Program-made: the position numbers and the translations under genes | In this document: in pieces, positions 10,473 to 18,228 of the stretch | How positions within the stretch are numbered: position 1 is the stretch's first letter | Layout of the letters: each line of letters starts with the position of its first letter | Source of the DNA: Nocardia rhamnosiphila NBRC 108938 | GTDB taxonomy: Bacteria; Actinomycetota; Actinomycetes; Mycobacteriales; Mycobacteriaceae | DNA: 64,000 nt | Direction: 5' to 3' | Assembly: GCF_000720425.1 (NCBI RefSeq) | Contig: NZ_JOAJ01000009.1 | Span: forward strand, 310,001 to 374,000 | Notes under the pieces: model-generated | What the model was told of the DNA's origin: nothing | Databases searched by the model: none | What the model saw: the letters and a program-made list of their open reading frames with translations, nothing else

Positions 10473-11639
10473 ATGACCGCAGGTATCACCGGGGTGTTCT
10501 GGCTGCCCAGACTCGCCGAGGGGAATTCGATTGCGCTGAACGCGGGCTCGCACGCCATTCCGATGAGCGCGGCCGCCGGCGCATGGGGTGGGCTCACCGG
10601 TGCGTGGGTCGACGCCACCGCCACCGTCGTCCGGGTCATGGCCGAGCTCGGCGTGGGTATGCAGAGCGTCAACGGTATCGGCGCCCTGGCCCGGCTCGTC
10701 GGCTTCACCGGATGGGCCGAGCAGCAGGGCGCGATGGCCGCGACCCTCGGCACCAAGGCCGCCTCGCAGGCCACCGCCTACACCGTCGCCTCGATCGCCA
10801 TGCCGAGCCTGCCCGAGATCGCCGCGGTCAATGCCGCTCGCGTCGCGGCGCATTCCACCGGCGGCGTCCTGAACGGCACCTCCGAGGTGGCCGAGGCCGC
10901 CAAGGCCGCCCTGGATCTGCGGGCCGCGCTCACCATGGAGACCTACGAGGCGGCCATCACCGCGACCGTGCTCACCCCCGGTGAGTTCCTCAATCCCCCG
11001 CCGATCGCCAACGGCGCCGGTCAGGTCGATTCCTCCTCCGCCGAAGAGGCCATGAAGGAGGCCAACGGCGACCCGGTGAAGATGCTGGCCTCCGCCGGCA
11101 CCGCGCTGGCACAGAACCCCGGATTGGCCAGCGCGGCAACACAGGCGGCGCATGTCGCCGGCTCGGTGGCGAGCACCGGCGTCACCACGGTCGGCAATCT
11201 CGGGGCGAACGCGCTCGTCGCGGCCACCACCTCCGCCCCGGCACCGGCTGCCATGGCGCCGCTGGCGCCCTCGATGGTCACCGGAGGCGTAGCGGCCACC
11301 GCGGCGGCGGCCACCCGGGCCGGCGGTATGCCCGGTAGTTCGGCACTCGGCCTGAACAACGGTGGCCTGAAGGTACCCGAGGGGTGGGGCGCCCCGGCGG
11401 CGAATGCCACAGCCCCGGCCACGGAGACCCTCGCGGTCACGCGCGGGGAGGCGGCACCGGTGCGTCCGGCCGGCACCGGCTCGTCCACCAGCCCGCTGCT
11501 GGGCAATTCGCGCGGCGCCGCCGGCGAGGACGAGCAGGAACACGACGGCGCCGAGTATCTGCGCGGTGATCACTTCACCGACGGTCGCTACATCGCGGAC
11601 GGCGTGATCGGCGCCGAACCGCCACGAGCGGACAAGTGA
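10473..11639 (+). CDS. PPE-family type VII secretion substrate
   Basis: This is a 388-residue protein. The first 180 residues match the PPE helical fold: an N-terminal FWLPRLAEGNS segment where PPE proteins have FxxLPPEVNS, then W38-G-G40 (the WxG turn), then long amphipathic helices. The remaining part is Ala/Gly/Thr-rich and low in complexity, as in many PPE tails. It probably pairs with the PE protein encoded 166 bp upstream and is exported through an ESX system encoded elsewhere. Its TGA overlaps the GTG of the EspG-like gene by the 4-bp GTGA, so the two are translationally coupled. Confidence 0.8.
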   Translation: MTAGITGVFWLPRLAEGNSIALNAGSHAIPMSAAAGAWGGLTGAWVDATATVVRVMAELGVGMQSVNGIGALARLVGFTGWAEQQGAMAATLGTKAASQATAYTVASIAMPSLPEIAAVNAARVAAHSTGGVLNGTSEVAEAAKAALDLRAALTMETYEAAITATVLTPGEFLNPPPIANGAGQVDSSSAEEAMKEANGDPVKMLASAGTALAQNPGLASAATQAAHVAGSVASTGVTTVGNLGANALVAATTSAPAPAAMAPLAPSMVTGGVAATAAAATRAGGMPGSSALGLNNGGLKVPEGWGAPAANATAPATETLAVTRGEAAPVRPAGTGSSTSPLLGNSRGAAGEDEQEHDGAEYLRGDHFTDGRYIADGVIGAEPPRADK

Positions 11640-12466
11640 CAGTGCTCGGAGCAGGGCGCGGACCGTCGACACTGGCGGCGGTCACGCTGTCCCTCGACGA
11701 AATGCAGTACCTCCTGGAGGCACTGGAAATCGACGAGGTACCCGTCGTGCTCGACGCACGGGGCCGCTACGACAATCAGGTCGACCACGACGCCGCGATG
11801 GACGCCGCGGCCCGGTCGCTCACCGACCGGGACCTGTTGGACGGTGAGCGAATTCATCCGGAACTCGCGGAACGCCTCCGCGGCCTGTATCGGCCGCACT
11901 GGGTGGTCGCACTCCGCCTGATCGTCGCGGGGCAGGTGAGCCGGATGTGCCTGGCGAAGGGTGACGACCTGGTGACCGTCGCCCTGCGCGGACCGCAGAC
12001 CTATGTGATCGACGAGGCGACCGAGGATCTGCCCGGCCCTGTCATCATGGCGCTCGGCCCGGCCGAGGCACTGGAACTCACCGGGATGAACGCGCCCACC
12101 GAACAACTCGTACCCATCTTCGACGACGCGGGAGATCCGACGGCCACCGCCTCCCGGCTGTCGAAGGTCGGTAATCCCCCGCGCGACGCGCAGGCGATCG
12201 CCTCGGCGATGGCGCACTGCGACTCGCACGCGGAGATCGTCGGTGTGGTGTACGGCGACGCGAGCCGCGATATCGCGGAAAACCATATCGCCGTATTCGA
12301 TACCCGGGCGGGCCGATTCATCGCAACGGCCAGCTTGGCCGATGACGGCACCAAATGGACCTCGTTCAGCAGTGGCACCGATTCCCGGCTCCGGATCGCA
12401 CTCCAGGATCTGATCAACTCGCTGCCCGAACGCACCGAGTTCCCTCGGAGCCCGAACCTCGCCTAG
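11636..12466 (+). CDS. EspG-like ESX secretion chaperone
   Basis: This is a 276-residue cytosolic protein related to EspG (PF14011), the chaperone that binds the tip of PPE partners before export. It opens with a LSLDEMQYLLEALEIDEVPVVL segment, typical of the EspG N-terminus, followed by the expected mixed alpha/beta pattern and no membrane helix. It starts at GTG 11636 inside the PPE stop (GTGA overlap), which supports specific pairing with the PPE product. The gene ends 6 bp from the convergent phosphatase gene. Confidence 0.8.
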   Translation: MTVLGAGRGPSTLAAVTLSLDEMQYLLEALEIDEVPVVLDARGRYDNQVDHDAAMDAAARSLTDRDLLDGERIHPELAERLRGLYRPHWVVALRLIVAGQVSRMCLAKGDDLVTVALRGPQTYVIDEATEDLPGPVIMALGPAEALELTGMNAPTEQLVPIFDDAGDPTATASRLSKVGNPPRDAQAIASAMAHCDSHAEIVGVVYGDASRDIAENHIAVFDTRAGRFIATASLADDGTKWTSFSSGTDSRLRIALQDLINSLPERTEFPRSPNLA

Positions 12467-12472
12467 GCGGCC

Positions 12473-13138
12473 TCAGCCCATCGGGTCGTCGGCGCCGACT
12501 TCCGCCTTCACCCCGAACGGCGGAGTGAACCGACCCCAGCGGACGCACTCCCAGCCGCCGTCCGGGCGCGGGACGAGTTCGATCGTTTCGGTGTTGTCCA
12601 GGTGGTTGTTGGTGGTGAACGGTGGCGCCACCCCGGCGAGGAACCTGCCGACCAAACGCATGGCGGCGCCGTGGGTGACGACCAGAACATCGCCGCTGTC
12701 GTTACCGTCGAGGAACTCGGTCCGCAGTTCGGTCACCGCCGGAACGAAGCGATCCAGCACCTCCTGCGCGGTTTCGCCGCCGTCGATGCGCTCGTCCAGC
12801 CGGCCCTCGTGCCACAACCGGTACACAGCCTGGAACCGGTCGTGGGCCTCCTTGGTGTTCAGCCCGTCCAGAGCGCCCAGCTGCACCTCGTGTACGCCGT
12901 CACGCTCTGTCGCGGTCACACCGGTAGCGGCCTCGATATAGCCGGCCGTCTGGCGAGCGCGCAGGGCCCGGGAGTGGAACAGCGCACGCGGCGGGGCGGT
13001 CAGCGCCGAACCGAATGCCTTGGCCTGCGCCACGCCGCGCTCGGTCAGCGGGAGGCCGGGGAGTTTGGTGTCCAGGATTTTGGCGACATTGCCTTCGGTC
13101 TCCCCGTGCCGCACCAAGATCAGTTTCGCGCTCAGAAT
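12473..13138 (-). CDS. Histidine phosphatase (phosphoglycerate mutase family), apparent ATT start
   Basis: This protein belongs to the histidine phosphatase superfamily. The RHG motif is in LILVRHGETEGN, and a second catalytic histidine lies in VVTHGAAMR. The substrate is unknown. It is the positional counterpart of Rv3837c. The first standard codon is TTG 13117, which would cut away the strand before RHG. ATT at 13138 restores that strand (LSAKLILVRHG) and sits 5 nt behind AGGAG, giving 221 residues. The micro-ORF upstream ends across this ATT, so translation is likely coupled back to pheA. Confidence 0.8.
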   Translation of the reverse strand: MLSAKLILVRHGETEGNVAKILDTKLPGLPLTERGVAQAKAFGSALTAPPRALFHSRALRARQTAGYIEAATGVTATERDGVHEVQLGALDGLNTKEAHDRFQAVYRLWHEGRLDERIDGGETAQEVLDRFVPAVTELRTEFLDGNDSGDVLVVTHGAAMRLVGRFLAGVAPPFTTNNHLDNTETIELVPRPDGGWECVRWGRFTPPFGVKAEVGADDPMG

Positions 13139-13206
13139 GCTTTCTCCTTCGAGGCTGTTACAGGTTCTCCGCGGAGGGCGTAGCGAAGGCGGAGGTACCG
13201 CGTCAC
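13132..13206 (-). CDS. Micro-ORF 2 of the pheA-phosphatase junction, 24 residues
   Basis: A GTG start behind GAGGAGG opens a 24-codon frame, VTRYLRLRYALRGEPVTASK, ending EKAF. It begins inside the stop of micro-ORF 1 (GTGA overlap), and its TGA overlaps the ATT start of the phosphatase by 7 nt. The first half is the dispersed repeat, read in the same frame as the 52.5-kb copy (RYLRLR). Its AAGGAG at the 3' end is the phosphatase ribosome site. It may act only as a coupling device; no function is claimed for the peptide. Confidence 0.45.
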   Translation of the reverse strand: MTRYLRLRYALRGEPVTASKEKAF

Positions 13207-13268
13207 AGCGCCTCCTCGAAACCGTTGCATGCGGTCCGCGGAGGCCGTAGCGAAGGCGGAGGTATCGC
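13168..13268. repeat. Two tandem copies of a short dispersed repeat
   Basis: Copy a (13168-13201) and copy b (13227-13268) share a core with direct GCGGAGG blocks about 11 nt apart. They differ at 2 of 34 positions in the shared core. Copy b matches the 52483-52524 copy at 41 of 42 positions in opposite orientation. The flanks (CTTCGAGG...TTACAGG and CCTCGAAA...TTGCATG) also look related, suggesting a tandem duplication of about 60 bp. The copies fill most of the gap between pheA and the phosphatase. Confidence 0.85.
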
Positions 13269-13286
13269 AGTATCGCAGTACCGCAT
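13203..13286 (-). CDS. Micro-ORF 1 of the pheA-phosphatase junction, 27 residues
   Basis: An ATG that overlaps the pheA stop (TGATG) opens a 27-codon frame that begins MRYCDTAIPPPSLRPPRTAC and ends NGFEEAL. It is built largely of the dispersed repeat in a second reading frame. Its stop overlaps the GTG of micro-ORF 2. Unbroken stop/start overlaps from pheA to the phosphatase suggest translational coupling. Whether the peptide accumulates cannot be told from sequence. Confidence 0.45.
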   Translation of the reverse strand: MRYCDTAIPPPSLRPPRTACNGFEEAL

Positions 13287-14203
13287 CACAGGTCGGCCAC
13301 CCCCTTGCGTAGCTGGGTCAACCAGATCGCGGCGTCCTCGTCCGACGGCGGCGGGGTGCCCGTCGCCGAGGTGGCCGGCCAGGATCCGAGGAACCGGATA
13401 CGCGCGGTGCGGTGCAGCGCTTTGAGCGCCTCGGCCACCGCGGCGTCTTCGATATGGCCGACACAGTCCAGGTAGAAGCGGTAGGTGCCCATACCGGTAC
13501 GGGTGGGCCGGGATTCGATCCGGGTGAGATCGACACCGCGGGTCGCGAATTCGGCGAAAGCGCGCATCAGCGAGCCGGGCATATTCGGCAGTTCCTCGAG
13601 CACGATGGAGGTCCGGTCGGCGCCGGTGGGGGCCGGCGCCACCCGCGGAGCGGTGACCAGGACGAACCGGGTGACCGCCTGCTCGTGGTCGGCGACGCCC
13701 GAGGCCAGCGCGGTCAGTCCGAGCCGCTCCCCGGCGAGCATGGTGGAAACCCCGGCGTCGGCCAGCCCGGCCCGCACATCTTCGGCGGCGGCGGCATTCG
13801 AGCTCGAGGTGTGCAGCGCCACCTCGCCCCAGGTGTGCCGGACCCACTGCCTGACCTGAGCGAGCGCGACAGGATACGCCGCCAGCGTGCGCACCGCGCC
13901 GATCTCGGTACCCGGACGCGCGACGATGGTGAAGGTCACCTCCAGTTCGACCTCGGCGATGATCTGCAGCCGGGGCCCGATCGCCAGCGAATCGAGAGTC
14001 GACGAGATGGAGCCTTCGACAGAACTCTCGATCGGCACCACCGCCGCGGTCACCTCGCCTGCCCGGACCAGTTCCAGGGCAGCGGACTGGCTGGGCGCGG
14101 CGATCCGCTCGACCGGCCCGTCGAAGGACCCCGAGCTCTCGAATTCGGCGAGGGCCATCTCGGTGAAAGTTCCGGACGGACCGAAATACGCGATACGCGG
14201 CAC
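13286..14203 (-). CDS. pheA: Prephenate dehydratase
   Basis: This enzyme converts prephenate to phenylpyruvate in phenylalanine synthesis. GTG 14203 gives 305 residues starting VPRIAYFGPSGTFTEMAL, the normal N-terminus. An in-frame GTG 14 codons upstream (14245) is less likely. The catalytic TRF motif is in AVTRFVLV, and a C-terminal ACT domain carries the phenylalanine-sensing ESRP motif (ESRPTRTGMGTYRFYLD). It corresponds to Rv3838c. Its stop overlaps a micro-ORF leading into the phosphatase gene. Confidence 0.95.
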   Translation of the reverse strand: MPRIAYFGPSGTFTEMALAEFESSGSFDGPVERIAAPSQSAALELVRAGEVTAAVVPIESSVEGSISSTLDSLAIGPRLQIIAEVELEVTFTIVARPGTEIGAVRTLAAYPVALAQVRQWVRHTWGEVALHTSSSNAAAAEDVRAGLADAGVSTMLAGERLGLTALASGVADHEQAVTRFVLVTAPRVAPAPTGADRTSIVLEELPNMPGSLMRAFAEFATRGVDLTRIESRPTRTGMGTYRFYLDCVGHIEDAAVAEALKALHRTARIRFLGSWPATSATGTPPPSDEDAAIWLTQLRKGVADL

Positions 14204-14374
14204 GTCTACGAGACTACTGGTGCGTGCGCCGGGCCCGCCGACCACGGGATCCGGACGATCGCGCGACCATCAACAGGTCGGGCCCGGTGACCCGGGCGCA
14301 CTACCGACGGCCCTCGGAGCCGGGTTCGAGCGTGTGCCCGCGGTACCGGACCATTGCCTCCGGGGCCACTCCGG

Positions 14375-14788
14375 TCAGCTCAGCGCGGCCCGCAGCGTCT
14401 GATCCAGTTGGGCGGGCTCATCGCTCTCGATTCCGAGCAGCACCTCGCGCACCGCATCGACCGCGCCACCGGAGAGGCCGGCCAGGAAGTCGGTATCCGG
14501 GCTGCGCAGGGCGGTGCGGATATCGTCGCCGCACAGCGCGGCGGCGGTGGCGGCGACGATGGCGAGCGCGCGGGCGGCGGTATCGGCGCGGGCCGCGAAG
14601 CCGTCCGGGCTGTGCGCGACCTCGGCCAACAGGTCGGCGACCCCTTCGTCGGACAGGGCCGGCTCGACCATCCGCACCCCGGCGAACGTTCCGGTCGGGA
14701 CCACCAGGCCGTCGACGAGTCCGCGTTCGATCGTGCGCTTCGGGACGGTCAGTTCGACGAGTACCGGCTGCGATTCACCAGCTACCAC
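14375..14788 (-). CDS. Uncharacterised 137-residue protein
   Basis: This soluble protein begins VVAGESQPVLVELTVPKRTI at GTG 14788. It has no recognised domain, signal peptide or membrane helix. The second half is alanine-rich and predicted helical. The start is uncertain because no good ribosome site is seen. The gene is divergent from the DUF2470 gene across the iron box, so it could share that control. It lies 171 bp upstream of pheA on the same strand. Confidence 0.55.
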   Translation of the reverse strand: MVAGESQPVLVELTVPKRTIERGLVDGLVVPTGTFAGVRMVEPALSDEGVADLLAEVAHSPDGFAARADTAARALAIVAATAAALCGDDIRTALRSPDTDFLAGLSGGAVDAVREVLLGIESDEPAQLDQTLRAALS

Positions 14789-14909
14789 ACCGAGATCGTA
14801 TGCCCGGGACGTCCGCGACCCCGCCGCGCATACCCCCTGAACACGGACGGCAGGTCGTATCCGCCGACGCCTGCACCATCGATGCCCTTGCGCCACATCC
14901 GACTATAAC

Positions 14910-14928
14910 TTAGCTTAGGTTTACCTAA
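14910..14928. promoter_or_regulatory. IdeR/DtxR-type iron box
   Basis: The 19-mer TTAGCTTAGGTTTACCTAA matches the IdeR consensus TTAGGTTAGGCTAACCTAA at 16 of 19 positions and keeps both ends of the dyad. It lies 43 bp before the DUF2470 start and in the divergent region with the 137-residue gene. The M. tuberculosis counterpart Rv3839 is, as I recall, an IdeR target. Confidence 0.8.
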
Positions 14929-14971
14929 ATCAAAGTTTGTGAAGTCGGGCACGCCCGCAATGGAGGTACCG

Positions 14972-15736
14972 ATGGCGCCGATCGCCGCCGCACCCGCCCC
15001 GTCCACCGCCGAACGTGTCCGCAGCGCCTGCGTGCATGCCGAACAGGCAGTGCTCGCTCTCCCCGGCGCGGACCCGACCCCGGTATCGGTGCATTTCCTG
15101 CGCCAATGCGGCGACGTGGTGATCGCGGTACCCGACGACAGCGCGGCCGTGTACGCGGCGCACACCGCCATCGCCGGCGCACCCGCCGTCCTCGAACTCA
15201 CCGATCACGCGCCACTTCCCCTGCGTGAACCGGTCCGGGCCCTGGTCTGGTTGCGCGGCTGGATCCGGGGGGTACCGGCCCGCGCCCAGCGGACGCTGGT
15301 CAGCGCCGTCGCCGAGGAACACCCGCACCCCGGCCTCCTCGATATCGGCCACACCGCCACCCTGCTGCGCCTGGTACTGAACTCGGCCGTGGTGGCGGAC
15401 TCCTCCGGAGCCGAATCCGTCTGTGTGGACGAATTGCGGCTGGCCGCTCCCGACCCCTTCTGCGGAATGGAATCGGCCTGGCTCCAACACCTCGAGGCCG
15501 ACCACGCCGACGTGGTCGCCCAGCTGGCCCGGCATCTACCGGCGAAACTCCGCCACGGCCGCATCCACCCCCTGGCCATCGACCGCTACGGCCTCACCCT
15601 GCGCATCGAAGGTATCGACGGCGACCACGATTTCCGCCTCCCCTTCGCGACCCCGGCCGAAGACATCGAAGCCCTGGGACGCGCCGTCCGCACTCTGGCC
15701 GGCTGCCCCTTCCTCAACGGCCTGCGCCGCGGCTGA
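14972..15736 (+). CDS. DUF2470-domain protein, probably iron-regulated
   Basis: This is a 254-residue soluble protein starting at ATG 14972 behind GGAGG; an earlier in-frame ATG (14939) has no such site. The last 80 residues (HADVVAQLARHL... through GIDGDHDFRLPFATP) fit the DUF2470 domain found in haem-handling, split-barrel proteins. The N-terminal half also resembles that fold. It corresponds in position to Rv3839. The iron box upstream suggests IdeR control, either repression or activation. No catalytic activity can be assigned. Confidence 0.75.
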   Translation: MAPIAAAPAPSTAERVRSACVHAEQAVLALPGADPTPVSVHFLRQCGDVVIAVPDDSAAVYAAHTAIAGAPAVLELTDHAPLPLREPVRALVWLRGWIRGVPARAQRTLVSAVAEEHPHPGLLDIGHTATLLRLVLNSAVVADSSGAESVCVDELRLAAPDPFCGMESAWLQHLEADHADVVAQLARHLPAKLRHGRIHPLAIDRYGLTLRIEGIDGDHDFRLPFATPAEDIEALGRAVRTLAGCPFLNGLRRG

Positions 15737-15793
15737 CCCGATCGGCGCCGCCTGCGGCGCGGTGACCGGCCCCTCGGGACGTAGATTCTGGGT

Positions 15794-16570
15794 ATGCGTG
15801 AGAGCAGCCCGGTCGACGACCGGACCGGGGAGCAGCGGGGGATCCGGCTCGAGATCCTGGTCGTCCTCGGTGTGACCTTCGGGCTCAGCGGCATGAACGC
15901 GGCGCTGTCACTGCTGGAGAGCGCGCTCGCACCGGGCGGCGTCGGCGAGCAGACGGTCGCGCTGAACTCGTCGCGGGCCACCCAATCCTTCATCGATCTG
16001 CTCTTCCAGCTGCTCGGAGTGCTGCGTTTGGCGGCGTGGGCCGGACTGGCGCTCTACCTGCTGTGGCGTAGCGGTATCGGTCCGCGGGCGATCGGACTCG
16101 CGCGTGCCCGTTTCCGGCCGGACGGGTTGTACGGTCTGGCGCTCGCCGCCGTCATCGGGCTGCCGGGTCTTGGGTTGTATCTGATCGCGCAGTCGCTCGG
16201 CGTGAATGTGACGATCGTGCCCGACGCATTGAGCGACCACTGGTGGCGCATTCCCGCCCTCGTGCTCTCGGCCTGCGCGAACTCGGCGGCCGAGGAGATC
16301 GTGGTGGTGGCCTTTCTGCTGACCCGGCTGCGCGCACTGGGCTGGTCGGACAATTCGGCGCTGGCCGCGTCCGCGCTGCTGCGCGGGAGCTATCACCTGT
16401 ATCAGGGGCTGGGCGGCGGTCTCGGCAATGTGGTGATGGGAGTGATCTTCGGCCGGTTCTGGCAGCGCACCGGCCGGCTGTGGCCGCTGATCATCGCGCA
16501 CGCCGTGATCGACACAGTGGCCTATGTCGGCTACGGATTGCTGCACGGCCGGGTGTCCTGGCTGCCCTAG
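15794..16570 (+). CDS. CPBP-family membrane protein with incomplete protease motif
   Basis: This 258-residue membrane protein has about seven helices and the CPBP (Abi, PF02517) core at residues 140-250. The expected EExxxR motif reads AAEEIVVVAFL, so the two glutamates are present but no arginine follows at the usual place. The second motif is LLRGSYHLYQG and the third HAVIDTVAYV. Loss of the arginine leaves protease activity uncertain. It stands between the DUF2470 and LCP genes and is not part of the M. tuberculosis order I recall. Confidence 0.7.
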   Translation: MRESSPVDDRTGEQRGIRLEILVVLGVTFGLSGMNAALSLLESALAPGGVGEQTVALNSSRATQSFIDLLFQLLGVLRLAAWAGLALYLLWRSGIGPRAIGLARARFRPDGLYGLALAAVIGLPGLGLYLIAQSLGVNVTIVPDALSDHWWRIPALVLSACANSAAEEIVVVAFLLTRLRALGWSDNSALAASALLRGSYHLYQGLGGGLGNVVMGVIFGRFWQRTGRLWPLIIAHAVIDTVAYVGYGLLHGRVSWLP

Positions 16571-16666
16571 CGGGGTAAGCCGTCTATACCGGCGCAGTGC
16601 GCTCACCTGCGGGTCGAACGGACGCCGCCGGCGCCGACAGAACAGGCACCGATCGATAAGTACAGT

Positions 16667-18025
16667 TTGATGATGATGAACGGCGACGACCCACGTATGC
16701 GCCGGGTGCCGCCGCACAGCGGGGGACCCGGACGAGCCGGCGCGCGCCGGCCCCCACCTCCGCCGGGTGGTCGTCCACCGGTAGAACCACCGCAGGTCAT
16801 GCGCCGTAATCCCGGCCCGGGACAGCCGGGCCGCCCCACCGAACGCTACGAACCACCCCGGGCCTGGTCACAGACTCCGCAAGGTCGTAACGCTCCCCCT
16901 GCCCGGCCACCCGCGCCGGGCCGCGGCGGCAAACCCCCGACGCAACGTCCGGTGCCGTACCGCGAAGGTGACCACGCCCCTACCCAGCGCCCGGTCCCGT
17001 ACCGCGACGGCCGCCGCCGGCCGCCGCCGACGGGGAACCCACCGGGCCGCCGCCCGGCAGCGCCCCCGCCCCGGCGTCCGCGCCGTAAACGCCATATCGG
17101 CCGCTGGTTCCTGGCAATCCTGCTGACTCTGCTGGCCCTGCTCGTCTACGGGGTCGTGAAGCTCGACGGTTCGCTCACCCGCATCGACGCGCTCACCGAC
17201 TACGAGGACCGGGTGGGCAACACCGCCGGCACCAACTGGCTGCTTGTCGGCTCGGACAGCCGGGCCGGACTCTCCGAGGAGCAGACCAGCGGTCTGGCCA
17301 CCGGCGGCGAGGTCGGCGATCCGCGCACCGACACGATCATCCTGGTGCACGTCCCGCCCTCGGGCCGCACCACGCTGGTGAGCCTGCCCCGCGACTCCTA
17401 TGTCGATATTCCGGGTTACGGCCAGGACAAGTTGAATGCCTCGTTCGCCTTCGGCGGCGCACCGCTGCTGGCCGAAACAGTGGAGATCGCGACCGGGCTG
17501 CATATCGACCACTACGCGGAGATCGGTTTCGCCGGTTTCGCCGGCGTCGTGGACGCGCTGGGCGGTATCGACGTCTGCGTGCCGCAGGCCATCAACGACC
17601 CCCTGGCCGGTATCGACCTCCCGGCCGGCTGTCAGGAACTGAACGGCCCGCAGGCCCTCGGTTTCGTCCGCAGCCGCGCCACCGCCCTCGCCGATATCGA
17701 CCGGATGAACAACCAGCGGCTGTTCCTGTCGGCCCTGCTGGAGAAGGCGACCAGTCCCGCCACCCTGGTCAACCCCTTCGCCCTGTGGCCGATGGCCGGC
17801 GACACCGCCGATTCACTGACCGTGGACAAGAACGACCACATCTGGGACCTGGCCCGCCTCGCGTGGGCACTGCGCGGCGACACCCTCGCCACCACGGTCC
17901 CGGTCGGCGGTTTCGCCGATACCGACAGCGGAAACGTCCTCCTCTGGGCCGACCCCGACGCAAGCCGCTTCTTCGAAGCCCTGGCCGACGGCGACCCGAT
18001 CCCCGCGGACCTGGCCGGCGAATAG
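16667..18025 (+). CDS. LytR-CpsA-Psr (LCP) cell-wall ligase
   Basis: LCP proteins transfer lipid-linked polymers, in this order arabinogalactan, onto peptidoglycan. The 452 residues comprise a cytoplasmic Pro/Arg-rich tail (1-140), one membrane helix (WFLAILLTLLALLVYGVV), then the external LCP domain. The domain shows NWLLVGSDSRAG, the catalytic basic/acidic set in DPRTDTIILVHV and SLPRDSYVDIPG, and GFVRSRATALADIDRMNNQR. The first of several ATGs in ATGATGATGAA is taken as the start. There is no LytR_C domain. It corresponds in place to Rv3840. Confidence 0.88.
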   Translation: MMMMNGDDPRMRRVPPHSGGPGRAGARRPPPPPGGRPPVEPPQVMRRNPGPGQPGRPTERYEPPRAWSQTPQGRNAPPARPPAPGRGGKPPTQRPVPYREGDHAPTQRPVPYRDGRRRPPPTGNPPGRRPAAPPPRRPRRKRHIGRWFLAILLTLLALLVYGVVKLDGSLTRIDALTDYEDRVGNTAGTNWLLVGSDSRAGLSEEQTSGLATGGEVGDPRTDTIILVHVPPSGRTTLVSLPRDSYVDIPGYGQDKLNASFAFGGAPLLAETVEIATGLHIDHYAEIGFAGFAGVVDALGGIDVCVPQAINDPLAGIDLPAGCQELNGPQALGFVRSRATALADIDRMNNQRLFLSALLEKATSPATLVNPFALWPMAGDTADSLTVDKNDHIWDLARLAWALRGDTLATTVPVGGFADTDSGNVLLWADPDASRFFEALADGDPIPADLAGE

Positions 18026-18141
18026 GCGCCCGCGCACCGAAGAATCTTCTCGCCGAAGCGAAAGGTTGTTCGCCCGCCCCTCCGCGCCCGGCCACCCGCA
18101 GAGACATCGAATGCCGACGCAACCCGCAGCGTCGAGTTTTA

Positions 18142-18228
18142 CGAGACACCTCGAAGGGTTGAGGCCCGTCTCGCCGTTTCGGCCTCGAAAGCGCATGAGC
18201 GAAGCTCGAGTCTCGAGGCCGAAACGGC
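18142..18228 (+). promoter_or_regulatory. Two adjacent RNA hairpins over the ferritin-paralogue start
   Basis: Hairpin A pairs CGAGAC (18142-18147) with GTCTCG (18168-18173), with a nested CCTC/GAGG. Hairpin B is a perfect 16-bp stem (18173-18188 with 18213-18228), and its 24-nt loop contains the ATG at 18195. The two share one base, so they may compete. This may be a translation switch for the ferritin paralogue. A terminator for the upstream LCP gene is possible but less natural given the in-loop start codon. Confidence 0.6.
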
